DNA of 64,000 bases. Source: Hydrogenophaga pseudoflava NBRC 102511 (lineage in GTDB: Bacteria > Pseudomonadota > Gammaproteobacteria > Burkholderiales > Burkholderiaceae_C). The DNA lies in assembly GCF_001592285.1 (NCBI RefSeq), contig NZ_BCWQ01000018.1, positions 34,861 through 98,860 of the forward strand. The letters are read 5' to 3'. Position numbers and translations under genes: made by a program. The notes beneath the pieces were generated by a model that ran no database searches, was not told the origin of the DNA, and worked only from the letters and a program-made list of their open reading frames with translations. Within the stretch, counting starts at the first letter, position 1; the number at the start of each line of letters is the position of its first letter. Shown here one piece after another: positions 1 through 8,199 of this stretch.

Positions 1-3
1 GCG

Positions 4-945
4 ATGGAACTCAGACAGTTGCGCTATTTCGTGGCGATCGCCGACAGTGGCAGCGTCACCAAGGCGGCCGAGCGCGTGTTCGTGGCGCAGTCGGCGCTGA
101 GCCACCAGCTCGCGCAGCTGGAGGCGGAGCTGGGGGTCAGCCTGTTCGAGCGCTCACGCCGCGGGGTCGGCCTGACCGAGGCCGGGCAGCGGTTCTTTCC
201 GCACGCCGTGTCGATCCTTCGTCAGGCCGAGGAAGCCGTGGCCAGTGCCCGCAGCACCCGCCAGGAGCCGGAAGGCCCGGTGGTGTTCGGCCTGCCGCAC
301 AGCGCCTCCAGCGCCTTGGCGCTGCCGCTGATGCGCGAGGTGAGGCAACGCTTTCCCCGGGTGACGCTGGAGCTGACGGAGGAGCTGACCGGGAACCTGT
401 CGCGCCAGCTGCGCACCGGCCAGATCCAGCTGGCGGTGCTGTTTGACGATGGCCAGCTCGGCGGCTTTTCGGTCACCCCTGTGCTGAGCGAGCAGCTCTG
501 CCTGATCGAGCCGGCCAGTGCGCCCAGGACGGGGCGCCGCGGTCGCACGCTGACCCTCCAGCAGGCCCTGGCGCAACCGCTGATCCTGCCGGCCAGCCCG
601 CACGGTGTGCGCCCGATCATCGAGGCCGCGGCGGCTGCCGCAGGCTTGCCACCACCGCGGGTCGAGGCGGACATCAGCTCGATCAGCATCCTGCGCACCA
701 CGCTGCTGGCCGGCCTGGGCCGCACGCTGCTGCCGGTCATGCCCCTGCAAGCCGACATCGACGCGGGCCTGCTGCGCGCCACGCCGGTGGGCCCTCCGCC
801 CCTGGAGCGGGTGCTGGCGGTGTGCAGCTCGGCGCATATTCCCCGCTCCACCGCTTGCCAGGCGGTGGCCGCACTGGCGGTGGCGACCATGCAGCAGCTC
901 TGTCGCCAGGGGCAATGGGTGGGTGCGCGTTCCCTGGTTGGCTGA
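4..945 (+). CDS. LysR-family transcriptional regulator
   Basis: A 313-residue protein with an N-terminal winged helix-turn-helix (about residues 1-60; the stretch SVTKAAERVFVAQSALSHQL is the recognition helix region) followed by a LysR substrate-binding domain. The opening MELRQLRYFVAIAD is the usual first strand of Nac/CbbR-like LysR proteins, so the start at base 4 looks genuine although nothing upstream is visible. LysR proteins act as tetramers on promoters, usually next to a divergent target gene; that neighbour would lie outside the window. The downstream hydrolase gene is 64 bases away on the same strand. The ligand cannot be told from sequence. Confidence 0.9.
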   Translation: MELRQLRYFVAIADSGSVTKAAERVFVAQSALSHQLAQLEAELGVSLFERSRRGVGLTEAGQRFFPHAVSILRQAEEAVASARSTRQEPEGPVVFGLPHSASSALALPLMREVRQRFPRVTLELTEELTGNLSRQLRTGQIQLAVLFDDGQLGGFSVTPVLSEQLCLIEPASAPRTGRRGRTLTLQQALAQPLILPASPHGVRPIIEAAAAAAGLPPPRVEADISSISILRTTLLAGLGRTLLPVMPLQADIDAGLLRATPVGPPPLERVLAVCSSAHIPRSTACQAVAALAVATMQQLCRQGQWVGARSLVG

Positions 946-1009
946 CCTGGGTGGTGGAGAATCCGGGGGCTGGCCACCGCCCCACCGACTTTCGCGATGC
1001 CGACCCACC

Positions 1010-1648
1010 ATGTTCCGCTACCAGACCATCCCCGTCACCGCCTTTGCCCAGAACTGCTCCATCGTCTGGTGCGATGAAACCCGCGACGCCGCCGTGATCG
1101 ACCCGGGCGGCGACCTCGACCGGCTGGTCGACGCGGCGAAGCAGCTGGGTGTGCAGCTCAAGGCCATCTGGCTGACCCATGCCCACATCGACCACGCGGG
1201 CGGCACCGCCGAACTGGCCGAGCGGCTGGGCCTGCCCATCATCGGCCCGCACCCGGGCGACCAGTTCTGGATCGACGGCCTGCCGCAGCAGAGCCGGATG
1301 TTCGGTTTTCCGCCCGCCGGGCACTTCACTCCGACGCGCTGGCTGGCCGACGGCGACACGGTGCAGATCGGGCGCTGCACGCTCCACGTGCGGCACTGCC
1401 CGGGCCACACGCCGGGCCACGTGGTGTTCCACTCGCCCGAGGCGCAGCGGGTCTTCGTCGGCGATGTTCTGTTTGCCGGCAGCATCGGCCGCACCGATTT
1501 CCCGCAGGGCAACCACGCGCAGCTGATCGCCAGCATCAGGGACCGGCTCTGGCCCATGGGGGACGACACGGTGTTCATCCCGGGGCACGGGCCGGAGGGC
1601 ACGCTGGGCGAGGAGCGGCGTTTCAACCCGTATGTCCAGGTGGCCTGA
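1010..1648 (+). CDS. MBL-fold metallo-hydrolase (glyoxalase II-like)
   Basis: A 212-residue protein with the binuclear-metal motif THAHIDH (His57, His59, Asp61, His62), further metal histidines in the GHTPGH region, and the terminal PGHGPEG motif of glyoxalase II/YcbL-type hydrolases. The family hydrolyses thioesters such as S-D-lactoylglutathione, or acts as a persulfide dioxygenase; without the extended C-terminal domain of true glyoxalase II the substrate is uncertain. The ATG at 1010 gives the standard family N-terminus; the longer open frame upstream only overlaps the LysR gene. Converges with the small periplasmic gene at 1673-1909. Confidence 0.85.
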   Translation: MFRYQTIPVTAFAQNCSIVWCDETRDAAVIDPGGDLDRLVDAAKQLGVQLKAIWLTHAHIDHAGGTAELAERLGLPIIGPHPGDQFWIDGLPQQSRMFGFPPAGHFTPTRWLADGDTVQIGRCTLHVRHCPGHTPGHVVFHSPEAQRVFVGDVLFAGSIGRTDFPQGNHAQLIASIRDRLWPMGDDTVFIPGHGPEGTLGEERRFNPYVQVA

Positions 1649-1672
1649 ACGGCCGGCCCGGACACCGCCCGC

Positions 1673-1909
1673 TCAGAGGCCGAGCAGCTTCTTCGCGTCG
1701 CCGAGGGCCTTCATGGACTCGTCGTGCTTGCCTTCCTTGTGCATCTTTTCTCCTTGCGCGCGCAAGGACTTCACCTTGTCCATGTCGGCCGCGGACAGGC
1801 TCGGGCTGGTGCCGAGCTTGGCATCGATCGCCTTCATTTCGTTGGGACAGTTGTGGGCAAAGGCCGCCGAGCAGAACAGCAGGGCGGACGCGGTCACCAG
1901 GGCTTTCAT
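1673..1909 (-). CDS. small secreted helical protein
   Basis: A 78-residue protein whose first 18 residues form a clear signal peptide (MKALVTASALLFCSAAFA, cleavage after AFA). The mature part of about 60 residues is charged and helical, with one cysteine, and contains lysine/glutamate-rich repeats such as KVKSLRAQGEKMHKEGKHDE. It is probably periplasmic. Similar small proteins with such lysine-rich helices are common and functionally unassigned in Burkholderiales. It lies 47 bases downstream of the M48 peptidase on the same strand, so the two may be co-transcribed. Confidence 0.75.
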   Translation of the reverse strand: MKALVTASALLFCSAAFAHNCPNEMKAIDAKLGTSPSLSAADMDKVKSLRAQGEKMHKEGKHDESMKALGDAKKLLGL

Positions 1910-1956
1910 GGCGTGTCTCCTTCGGGTGGACGTCGGCAGTCGCCGACGGGCGGATG

Positions 1957-2811
1957 CTAGCCCCGCCGGGCCTGCTCGTACAGCCCTTGCACCTTCGGCA
2001 CGTTCGCCTGCAGCTGCTTGATGCGCTCCGGTCCGCTGGGGTGGGTGGAGAGGAAGGCGATGCCATTGCCGCCGCCGGCCTTGGCCATCTTCTGCCAGAG
2101 GCTGACGCTGGCATTGGGCTGGTAGGCGCCGCGCGCCGCCAGTTCCAGGCCGACGAGGTCGGCCTCGCTCTCGTCTTCGCGGCTGAACTTGAGCGTCAGC
2201 AGCTGCGAGCCCATGTCGGCGGCGACCGCGCCCAGGTTGCCCAGACCCAGCAGTTCGGCGCCCAGGCGCAGGCCGAGGTTGGTGGCGCTGCTTTTGGCCA
2301 GGCGTTCGCGCGCGTGTTCGCGCAGCGCGTGGGCCATTTCGTGACCCATGATCATCGCGGTCTCGTCGTCGCTGAGCTGCAGCTTGTTCAGGATGCCGGT
2401 GTAGAAGGCGATCTTGCCGCCGGGCAGGCAGAAGGCGTTGATCTGGTCGCTGTTGATCAGCGCCACCTGCCACTGCCAGTCCTTTGCGCGCGGGTTCCAG
2501 GCGGCGGTGAACGGAATGATCTTTTTCGCGATGGCGTGCAGGCGCTTGGTCTGCGGGTGGTCCACGGGCATCAGTGCGTTCTGCTTCTTCGCCTCTTGGA
2601 CCGTGGCCACAAACTGCTGGGCGCCGGCTTTTTCAATCGTTTCGGCGGGCACCAGCTTGCGCATGCTCGACGCCTTGCCGACGTCGACCTGGGCCATGGC
2701 CGGTGCGGCCGCCGCCGCGGACGCGGCGAGCAGGAAGGCCCGCCGGGCCTGCCAGGGGCCGGCGGCCGGGGTCTCGGGTGAGCGCTGTTTGAGGTCGCAG
2801 AGAAAGCACAT
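1957..2811 (-). CDS. M48-family metallopeptidase
   Basis: A 284-residue protein with the zinc-binding HEMAH motif (His157, Glu158, His161) and a downstream glutamate in SEADLVG as third ligand, as in M48 (HtpX/Oma1/BepA-like) peptidases. The N-terminus has ARRAFLLAASAAAAAPAMA, a twin-arginine-like signal preceding an Ala-rich hydrophobic stretch and an AMA cleavage site, so a periplasmic location is likely, with a role in envelope protein quality control. The start at 2811 was preferred to upstream ATGs because it places the signal near the N-terminus and leaves a 70-base divergent promoter space to the permease gene. Confidence 0.88.
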   Translation of the reverse strand: MCFLCDLKQRSPETPAAGPWQARRAFLLAASAAAAAPAMAQVDVGKASSMRKLVPAETIEKAGAQQFVATVQEAKKQNALMPVDHPQTKRLHAIAKKIIPFTAAWNPRAKDWQWQVALINSDQINAFCLPGGKIAFYTGILNKLQLSDDETAMIMGHEMAHALREHARERLAKSSATNLGLRLGAELLGLGNLGAVAADMGSQLLTLKFSREDESEADLVGLELAARGAYQPNASVSLWQKMAKAGGGNGIAFLSTHPSGPERIKQLQANVPKVQGLYEQARRG

Positions 2812-2881
2812 GGGCCAATAATAGGCAAAGCCCCCGTCGCCTGCCACGGGTCCGCCGCTTGGCCTCGCGCCCACCCTGTTC

Positions 2882-4309
2882 ATGAACCAGCCATCCGTCA
2901 CGCCAGCGTCGCCCGACACCCACGCCGCCACCCCCCGGCCCAGCTGGGGAGAGACCCTCAGGGCCTATCTGGAACCGGCCAGCCTGCGCATGTTCGCGCT
3001 CGGATTTGCGGCCGGCCTGCCGCTGCTGCTGGTGCTGGGCACACTGAGTTTTCGCCTGCGCGAGGCCGGGCTGGACCGCACCACCATCGGTTACCTGAGC
3101 TGGGTCGGTCTTGCATACGGTTTCAAATGGGTCTGGTCGCCGCTGGTCGACCGGCTGCCGATCCCGCTGCTGACCCGCGCGATGGGCCGCCGCCGCAGCT
3201 GGCTGCTGCTGTCGCAACTCGCGATCATGGTGGCGCTGGCGGGCATGGCGTTCGCCGACCCGCGCGCCCACCTGGACACGGTGGTCTGGTGCGCGCTCGC
3301 GGTGGCCTTCGCCTCGGCCACGCAGGACATCGCACTGGACGCCTACCGCATCGAGTCGGCCGACGCCGCCCACCAGGGCGCGCTGGCAGCGACCTACCAG
3401 ACCGGCTACCGGCTGGCCATGATCTGGGCCGGTGCCGGCGTGCTCTGGCTGGCGGCGCGGGCCGAGGTGGCGCCTGTGGCGGCGCAGGCGGCGGCTGCAT
3501 TGGCGGGGACTGTCGAAGGTGCCAAACCGGCGCCCGGCGCGCTCTACCAGAACGCCGCCTGGACCACGGCCTATCTGGTGATGGCGGCGAGCATGCTGGT
3601 GGGTGTGGTCACGGTGCTTTTTTCGCGCGAGCCGGCGCAGGTGGCGCTGCCGCCCAGCCGCAACGCGGCCGAGTGGTTCCGCGGTGCCTTCGTCGAGCCG
3701 TTTGCCGATTTCCTCAAGCGCTACGGCACCCATGCCGTGCTGATCCTGGCGCTGATCGGCGTCTACCGCATCAGCGACGTGGTGATGGGCATCATGGCCA
3801 ACCCGTTCTACGTGGACATGGGCTACACCAAGGACGAGGTGGCCGCGGTCACCAAGGTCTACGGCGTGATCATGACCCTGGTCGGCGCCTTCATCGGCGG
3901 TGCGCTCTCGCTGCGGCTGGGCGTGATGCGGGTGCTGATGCTCGGCGCCATTCTCTCGGCCGCCAGCAACCTGCTGTTCGCCTGGCTGGCCGGGCACGGG
4001 CACGACGTGACCGCGCTGATCGCCGTGGTCTCGGCCGACAACCTGAGCGCGGGCGTGGCCTCGGCGGCCTTCATCGCCTACCTGTCGAGCCTGACCAACG
4101 TCAGCTACTCGGCCACGCAGTACGCGCTCTTCAGTTCCATGATGTTGCTGGCGCCCAAGTGGCTGGCGGGCTACTCCGGTGCCTTCGTCGACGCATACGA
4201 CTACCCGACCTTCTTCACCGCCACCGCGCTGCTCGGGCTGCCGGTGCTGGTGCTGATCTGGCTGGCCACCCGCGTCAGTTCGCCGGCGGCGTCTCCAGCA
4301 GCGCCTTGA
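2882..4309 (+). CDS. ampG: MFS transporter, AmpG-like muropeptide permease
   Basis: A 475-residue polytopic membrane protein with about 12-14 hydrophobic segments. The N-terminal region (FALGFAAGLPLLLVLGTLSF, then REAGLDRTTIGYLSWVGLAYGFKWVWSPLVDRL) matches AmpG, which imports GlcNAc-anhydroMurNAc peptides for cell-wall recycling. The phrase ATQDIALDAYRIE is also typical of the family. Its last 35 bases overlap the convergent acyl-CoA ligase gene. AmpG feeds AmpR-type beta-lactamase induction in some bacteria, but no beta-lactamase gene is nearby. Confidence 0.82.
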   Translation: MNQPSVTPASPDTHAATPRPSWGETLRAYLEPASLRMFALGFAAGLPLLLVLGTLSFRLREAGLDRTTIGYLSWVGLAYGFKWVWSPLVDRLPIPLLTRAMGRRRSWLLLSQLAIMVALAGMAFADPRAHLDTVVWCALAVAFASATQDIALDAYRIESADAAHQGALAATYQTGYRLAMIWAGAGVLWLAARAEVAPVAAQAAAALAGTVEGAKPAPGALYQNAAWTTAYLVMAASMLVGVVTVLFSREPAQVALPPSRNAAEWFRGAFVEPFADFLKRYGTHAVLILALIGVYRISDVVMGIMANPFYVDMGYTKDEVAAVTKVYGVIMTLVGAFIGGALSLRLGVMRVLMLGAILSAASNLLFAWLAGHGHDVTALIAVVSADNLSAGVASAAFIAYLSSLTNVSYSATQYALFSSMMLLAPKWLAGYSGAFVDAYDYPTFFTATALLGLPVLVLIWLATRVSSPAASPAAP

Positions 4310-5822
4310 GCGCCGCCTTCTGGACCTTGCCCAGCGCGGTGCGCGGCAGGGCCTCCAGCCGCACCCAGCGACGCGGCCACTTGTAGCGCGCCAGCCGGCC
4401 ATCGAGGAAGGCGCGCAGCGGCGCGTCCCAGCCCTCCGCAGCGGCCGATGCGTCGCGCAGCACCACCACCGCCACCGCGACCTCCCCCCAGCGCGCGTCG
4501 GCCTGCCCGACCACGCTGCATTCGGCCACCGCCGGGTGGGTGGCGATCAGGTTTTCGATCTCGGCCGGGTAGATGTTCTCGCCGCCCGAAATGATCATGT
4601 CCTTGGCGCGGCCAACCACCGTGAAGCTGCCGTCCGCGGCCTGCTGCGCCAGGTCGCCGCTGTGGAAGAACCCGTCGGCGTCGAGGGCGGGCCGGTCGGG
4701 CCAGTAGGTCGCGACCACGTTGGGCGCGCGCACCGCGATCTCGCCGACCTGTCCAGCGGGCGCGGGCCGGCCGTCGAAGCCCAGCAGCCGGATGTCCACG
4801 CCCGGCGCCGGCCAGCCGCAGGAGCCGAGGTGGGTGGCGGCGTGCTCCGGTGGCAGGGCGATGGAGAACGGGCCGGTCTCGGTGCTGCCGTAGACATTGC
4901 TCACCGGCACGCCGCGCGCCATGAAGGCCTTGAGCGGCTCGGGTGGCAGCACCGAAGACCCGGCCCAGACCGTGCGCAGGCATGAGAGTTCGGTGGCGGT
5001 CCAGCCGGGGTGGGCGGTCAGCGCCTGCAGGGTGGCGGGCACCTGCAGCGTCAGGCTGGGTCGTTCCTCGGCAATGGCACGCAGCGTGGCCGTGGGGTCG
5101 AAGCGGCTGTGCAGCAGCACGGTGGCGCCGACCGAGAGCGCTGGCAGGGTCTGGATGCACAGGCCGCCCACGTGGAACAGCGGCAGCACGGTCAGCACCG
5201 TGTCCTCCGCCGTGAGGCCCTGCACCTGCGCGGCGATGGCCATGTTCGCGAGCAGGTTGCCCTGGGTGTGTACGGCGGCCTTGGGCGTGCCGGTGGAGCC
5301 CGAGGTATAGACCAGCAGCGCCGGGCGGTCCAGCGCCTCGGTCGGGGCTTCCGGCAGCAGGGTCGACGGCGCGCACGCGAGCAGGTGGTCGAGCGTCAGG
5401 TCGACCGGGCGACCGGGGCCGTCGCAGAGCACGCCCGCCGCCTCGTTGAACGAGGTGTCGTGCACCAGCAGCTTGGGCGTGCAGTCGTCCAGCACCGCGG
5501 TCCACTCCGCCGCCGCCAGCCGGGTGTTCAGTGGCACCAGCACCGCCTCCAGGCGCCCGAGCGCGAACAGCGCGGCGATCAGCGCCGGGTGGTTCAGGCC
5601 CAGCCAGGCCACGCGGTCGCCCGGTCGCACACCCAGCACCATGAAGCAGCGGGCCAGCGTGTCGGCGACCGCGTTGAGCCGGGCGAAGCTCCAGTCGCTG
5701 CGGGTGTCCGTCGCGGTGTCGAGCCAGCGGATGGCCGGGGCGTCGGGCTGGGTCTGCACCAGACCGTGCAGCAGACCAGGCAGCGAGCGGGCGGGCAGGG
5801 CAGGGGCGTCGGGCGTGAACAT
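4275..5822 (-). CDS. AMP-dependent acyl-CoA ligase
   Basis: A 515-residue member of the ANL adenylate-forming family. Visible motifs in order: the P-loop YTSGSTGTPKA, the A5 motif YGSTETGP, the A7-A8 region HSGDLAQQ then GRAKDMIISGGENIYPAEIE, and the catalytic lysine near the C-terminus in RTALGKVQK. The family activates carboxylic acids to acyl-AMP and then the CoA thioester; the arrangement resembles medium/long-chain fatty-acid or MenE-like ligases, and the acid is not predictable. The start at 5822 is favoured over 5864 because it begins directly before the conserved N-terminal domain. Divergent from the response regulator. Confidence 0.85.
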   Translation of the reverse strand: MFTPDAPALPARSLPGLLHGLVQTQPDAPAIRWLDTATDTRSDWSFARLNAVADTLARCFMVLGVRPGDRVAWLGLNHPALIAALFALGRLEAVLVPLNTRLAAAEWTAVLDDCTPKLLVHDTSFNEAAGVLCDGPGRPVDLTLDHLLACAPSTLLPEAPTEALDRPALLVYTSGSTGTPKAAVHTQGNLLANMAIAAQVQGLTAEDTVLTVLPLFHVGGLCIQTLPALSVGATVLLHSRFDPTATLRAIAEERPSLTLQVPATLQALTAHPGWTATELSCLRTVWAGSSVLPPEPLKAFMARGVPVSNVYGSTETGPFSIALPPEHAATHLGSCGWPAPGVDIRLLGFDGRPAPAGQVGEIAVRAPNVVATYWPDRPALDADGFFHSGDLAQQAADGSFTVVGRAKDMIISGGENIYPAEIENLIATHPAVAECSVVGQADARWGEVAVAVVVLRDASAAAEGWDAPLRAFLDGRLARYKWPRRWVRLEALPRTALGKVQKAALKALLETPPAN

Positions 5823-5868
5823 GGCGGCAACTTTACGTGAGCGAGACAAACGGTTCACGCGCATGGGA

Positions 5869-5882
5869 GACCATGCATGGTC
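5869..5882. promoter_or_regulatory. perfect 14-bp palindrome in divergent promoter
   Basis: GACCATGCATGGTC is a perfect palindrome between the acyl-CoA ligase start and the response-regulator start. A TATAAA hexamer follows at 5889-5894, only nine bases before the ATG at 5903. The position fits an operator for either gene; which protein binds is unknown. Confidence 0.4.
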
Positions 5883-5902
5883 CAGGTCTATAAACTGCCT
5901 GC

Positions 5903-6634
5903 ATGAACGCCCCGACCCCCACCCGCCTCCTGATGATCGAAGACGATGCGCGCCTGGCGCAGATGGTCACCGAGTACCTGGCCCAGTCCGGCTACGAGGT
6001 GACCCACGCGCCCGACGGCGAAAAGGGTCTGGAACAGCTGCCGCTGCTGCAGCCCGAGCTGGTGATCCTGGACCTGATGATGCCGGGCATCGACGGCCTG
6101 GAGGTCTGCCGCCGCATCCGGGCCCTGCCCAATGGCAACGCCCGCGTGCCGGTGCTGATGCTGACGGCCAAGGGCGACCCGATGGACCGCATCATCGGCC
6201 TCGAACTCGGCGCCGACGACTACCTCCCCAAACCCTTCGAGCCGCGCGAACTGCTGGCGCGCATCCGCGCCGTGCTGCGACGCCGCGGTGAGGCGACTGC
6301 CGCCGCGGCCACGACGCGCGCCACACCGGTGCTGTGCTTCGGCTCGCTGGAGATCGACCGCGACGCTCGCACGGTGCAGGTGGCGGGCAAGGCCTGCGAG
6401 CTGACCTCCTACCAGTTCGATCTGCTGGTGGCGCTGGCCGAACGCGCCGGCCGCGTGCTCACGCGCGACCAGATCATGGAGGCGGTGCGCGGACGCGAGC
6501 TCGAAGCCTTCGACCGCAGCATCGACGTGCACATCGGCCGCATCCGCAACGCCATCGAGGCCGACAGCAAGGAGCCCAAGCGCATCCTCACGGTGCGCGG
6601 CGTGGGCTACGTGTTCGCGAAACAGCAAGACTGA
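5903..6634 (+). CDS. OmpR-family response regulator
   Basis: A 243-residue regulator: receiver domain (about 8-125) with acidic pocket Glu13-Asp14-Asp15, phosphoacceptor Asp57 (in VILDLMMPG), Thr88 and Lys110 (LPKPFEP), then an OmpR-type winged-helix DNA-binding domain (about 145-243, ending in RILTVRGVGYVFA). It forms a pair with the histidine kinase whose ATG overlaps its TGA (ATGA at 6633-6636 region), implying translational coupling. No Shine-Dalgarno sequence is seen before the ATG, and the TATAAA at 5889 would place a transcript start close to the ATG, so a leaderless or very short-leader mRNA is possible. Closest in layout to CpxR/RstA/OmpR types. Confidence 0.93.
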   Translation: MNAPTPTRLLMIEDDARLAQMVTEYLAQSGYEVTHAPDGEKGLEQLPLLQPELVILDLMMPGIDGLEVCRRIRALPNGNARVPVLMLTAKGDPMDRIIGLELGADDYLPKPFEPRELLARIRAVLRRRGEATAAAATTRATPVLCFGSLEIDRDARTVQVAGKACELTSYQFDLLVALAERAGRVLTRDQIMEAVRGRELEAFDRSIDVHIGRIRNAIEADSKEPKRILTVRGVGYVFAKQQD

Positions 6635-7887
6635 TGAAAAGCCTGCTCGGTCAGAAGCTCTACCTCCGCATCTGGCTGGCCATCGTGGCCGCCGTCGCGG
6701 TGCTGACCCTGGTTGTCGGCTGGCTGTGGCAGATGGCGCTGGACCGCGACCGCGAGGAGCGCGACGCGCGGATCGCGCGCGAGATCGTGTTGCGCAATGG
6801 CGCTGGCGAGGTGCTCGGCGCGGCGCCGGCACAGGCGGTGCGGGTTCCCGGCCAGGGGCTGGAGTTCCAGGTGCAGATGAAGGATGGTCAGACCTTGTAC
6901 ATCCAGCTGCCGCGCCCGAACCGGCAGCCCGGCAGCCCCGCGCCGGGGCGGCGCAGCCTGTTCGGCCTGCAGTCGCCGATCGGCTTTGCCTGGCTGCTGG
7001 GCCTGGTCGGGCTGGCTGTGGCGCTGGGCGCCTACCCGATCGTGCGGCGCCTGACCCAGCGGCTGGAACGGCTGCAGCGCGGCGTCGAGCGCTGGGGGCA
7101 GGGCGACCTCAGCGCCCGCCTGCCGGTCAGCGGGCAGGACGAGGTGGCGTTCCTGGCCGAGCGCTTCAACGCGGCGGCCGAGCGTGTGCAGACCCTGATG
7201 CTCTCGCACAAGACCCTGCTGGCCAATGCCTCGCACGAGCTGCGCTCGCCGCTGGCCCGCATCCGCATCGGACTGGAGCTGCTGGGCAACGACCCGGCGC
7301 GCGCGCCGCAGCGGGCCGAGATCGCGCGCAACATCGACGAGCTGGACCAGCTGATCGACGAGATCCTGATGGCCAGCCGGCTGGACCTTCGCGACGCCAA
7401 CGAGGCTTCGGCGCTGGGGCCGACCGAGGAGGTCGACCTGGTGGGGCTGGCGGCCGAGGAGTGCGCGCGCACCGGCGCCGACCTGGACGTGGCCGAAGGC
7501 ATTTCGCCGGTGCTGGTGCAGGGGTACCCCAAGCTGCTGCGCCGACTGCTGCGCAACCTGCTGGAGAACGCACGGCGCTACGGCCACCGGCCGGAAGCGG
7601 GGGGCTCCGCCGAACCGGCCCGTCTGGGCATCGACCGGATCACGGCGCCGGGTGGCCAGGCCCTGGTGCGGGTGAGCGTCGAGGACCGTGGTCCGGGCGT
7701 GCCGGCCGAACTGCGGGAGCGCATCTTCGAGCCGTTCTACCGGTTGCCAGGAGCCAGCGAGAGCGTGGGTGGGGTGGGTCTGGGCTTGTCGCTGGTGCGG
7801 TCGATCGCCCAACGGCACCTGGGCAGCGTGCGCTGCGAAGACCGCCCCGGAGGCGGTGCGCGCTTTGTCGTCGAATTGCCTCTGTAA
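6634..7887 (+). CDS. sensor histidine kinase
   Basis: A 417-residue inner-membrane kinase: TM helix about 10-32, short periplasmic domain about 33-111, TM helix about 112-136, HAMP about 137-190, DHp domain with His201 in NASHELRSPLARIRIGLELL, and an ATPase domain with N box (RNLLENARRYG), G1 (EDRGPGVP), F box (IFEPFYRL) and G2 (GVGLGLSLV). Partner of the preceding OmpR-type regulator. The small proline- and arginine-rich periplasmic domain resembles CpxA/RstB-like envelope sensors, but the stimulus is not predictable. Confidence 0.93.
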   Translation: MKSLLGQKLYLRIWLAIVAAVAVLTLVVGWLWQMALDRDREERDARIAREIVLRNGAGEVLGAAPAQAVRVPGQGLEFQVQMKDGQTLYIQLPRPNRQPGSPAPGRRSLFGLQSPIGFAWLLGLVGLAVALGAYPIVRRLTQRLERLQRGVERWGQGDLSARLPVSGQDEVAFLAERFNAAAERVQTLMLSHKTLLANASHELRSPLARIRIGLELLGNDPARAPQRAEIARNIDELDQLIDEILMASRLDLRDANEASALGPTEEVDLVGLAAEECARTGADLDVAEGISPVLVQGYPKLLRRLLRNLLENARRYGHRPEAGGSAEPARLGIDRITAPGGQALVRVSVEDRGPGVPAELRERIFEPFYRLPGASESVGGVGLGLSLVRSIAQRHLGSVRCEDRPGGGARFVVELPL

Positions 7888-8152
7888 CTGGGTGTAAATA
7901 TTGTTGGCTTCCCGGACGTGCGATTTGTCACGACATTGTGGGCTTGGCAGCATTTGGTGCTGATTTGCCGCCCAAGTTTTGAGCGAATTGCAACAAAGGT
8001 CCACAGTTCTCCCCCAAACAGGGGATGGTCGGAAGGTGTGCCGCAACGCACAATTCGCGGGTTGCTGTCACAACAAAGCGAGTGACGGCTCAATTCCAAA
8101 CCCAAAACGTCGCTCGCACCGGTCTCCCAACGACGTCCTTCCAAGGACTTTC
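7888..8152 (+). other. gene-free stretch, possible sRNA or long 3' leader
   Basis: No coding potential is convincing in this 265-base stretch, yet it ends at a strong plus-strand terminator. It contains a short CCCC/GGGG hairpin near 8010-8025 and a GTCCTT/AAGGAC hairpin at 8135-8148. AT-content is higher than in the neighbouring genes. Either the kinase mRNA has a long structured 3' end or an independent small RNA is encoded. No clear sigma-70 promoter was found. Confidence 0.35.
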
Positions 8153-8179
8153 AAAGCCACCGCAAGGTGGCTTTTTTTT
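8153..8179 (+). terminator. Rho-independent terminator
   Basis: Stem AAGCCACC / GGTGGCTT with loop GCAA followed by eight T residues. The T-run exists only on the plus strand, so it terminates rightward transcription, not the convergent glycosyltransferase gene. Confidence 0.85.
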
Positions 8180-8199
8180 GGTCGGTGCGCGGGGCATCG

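Noticed and set aside
2633..4402. 589-residue open frame on the minus strand opposite the permease
   Set aside because: High-GC antisense shadow: Arg/Gly/His-rich translation with no domain, fully covering real genes.
8150..8180. Bidirectional terminator serving the GT2 gene
   Set aside because: On the minus strand the stem is followed by only three T residues.
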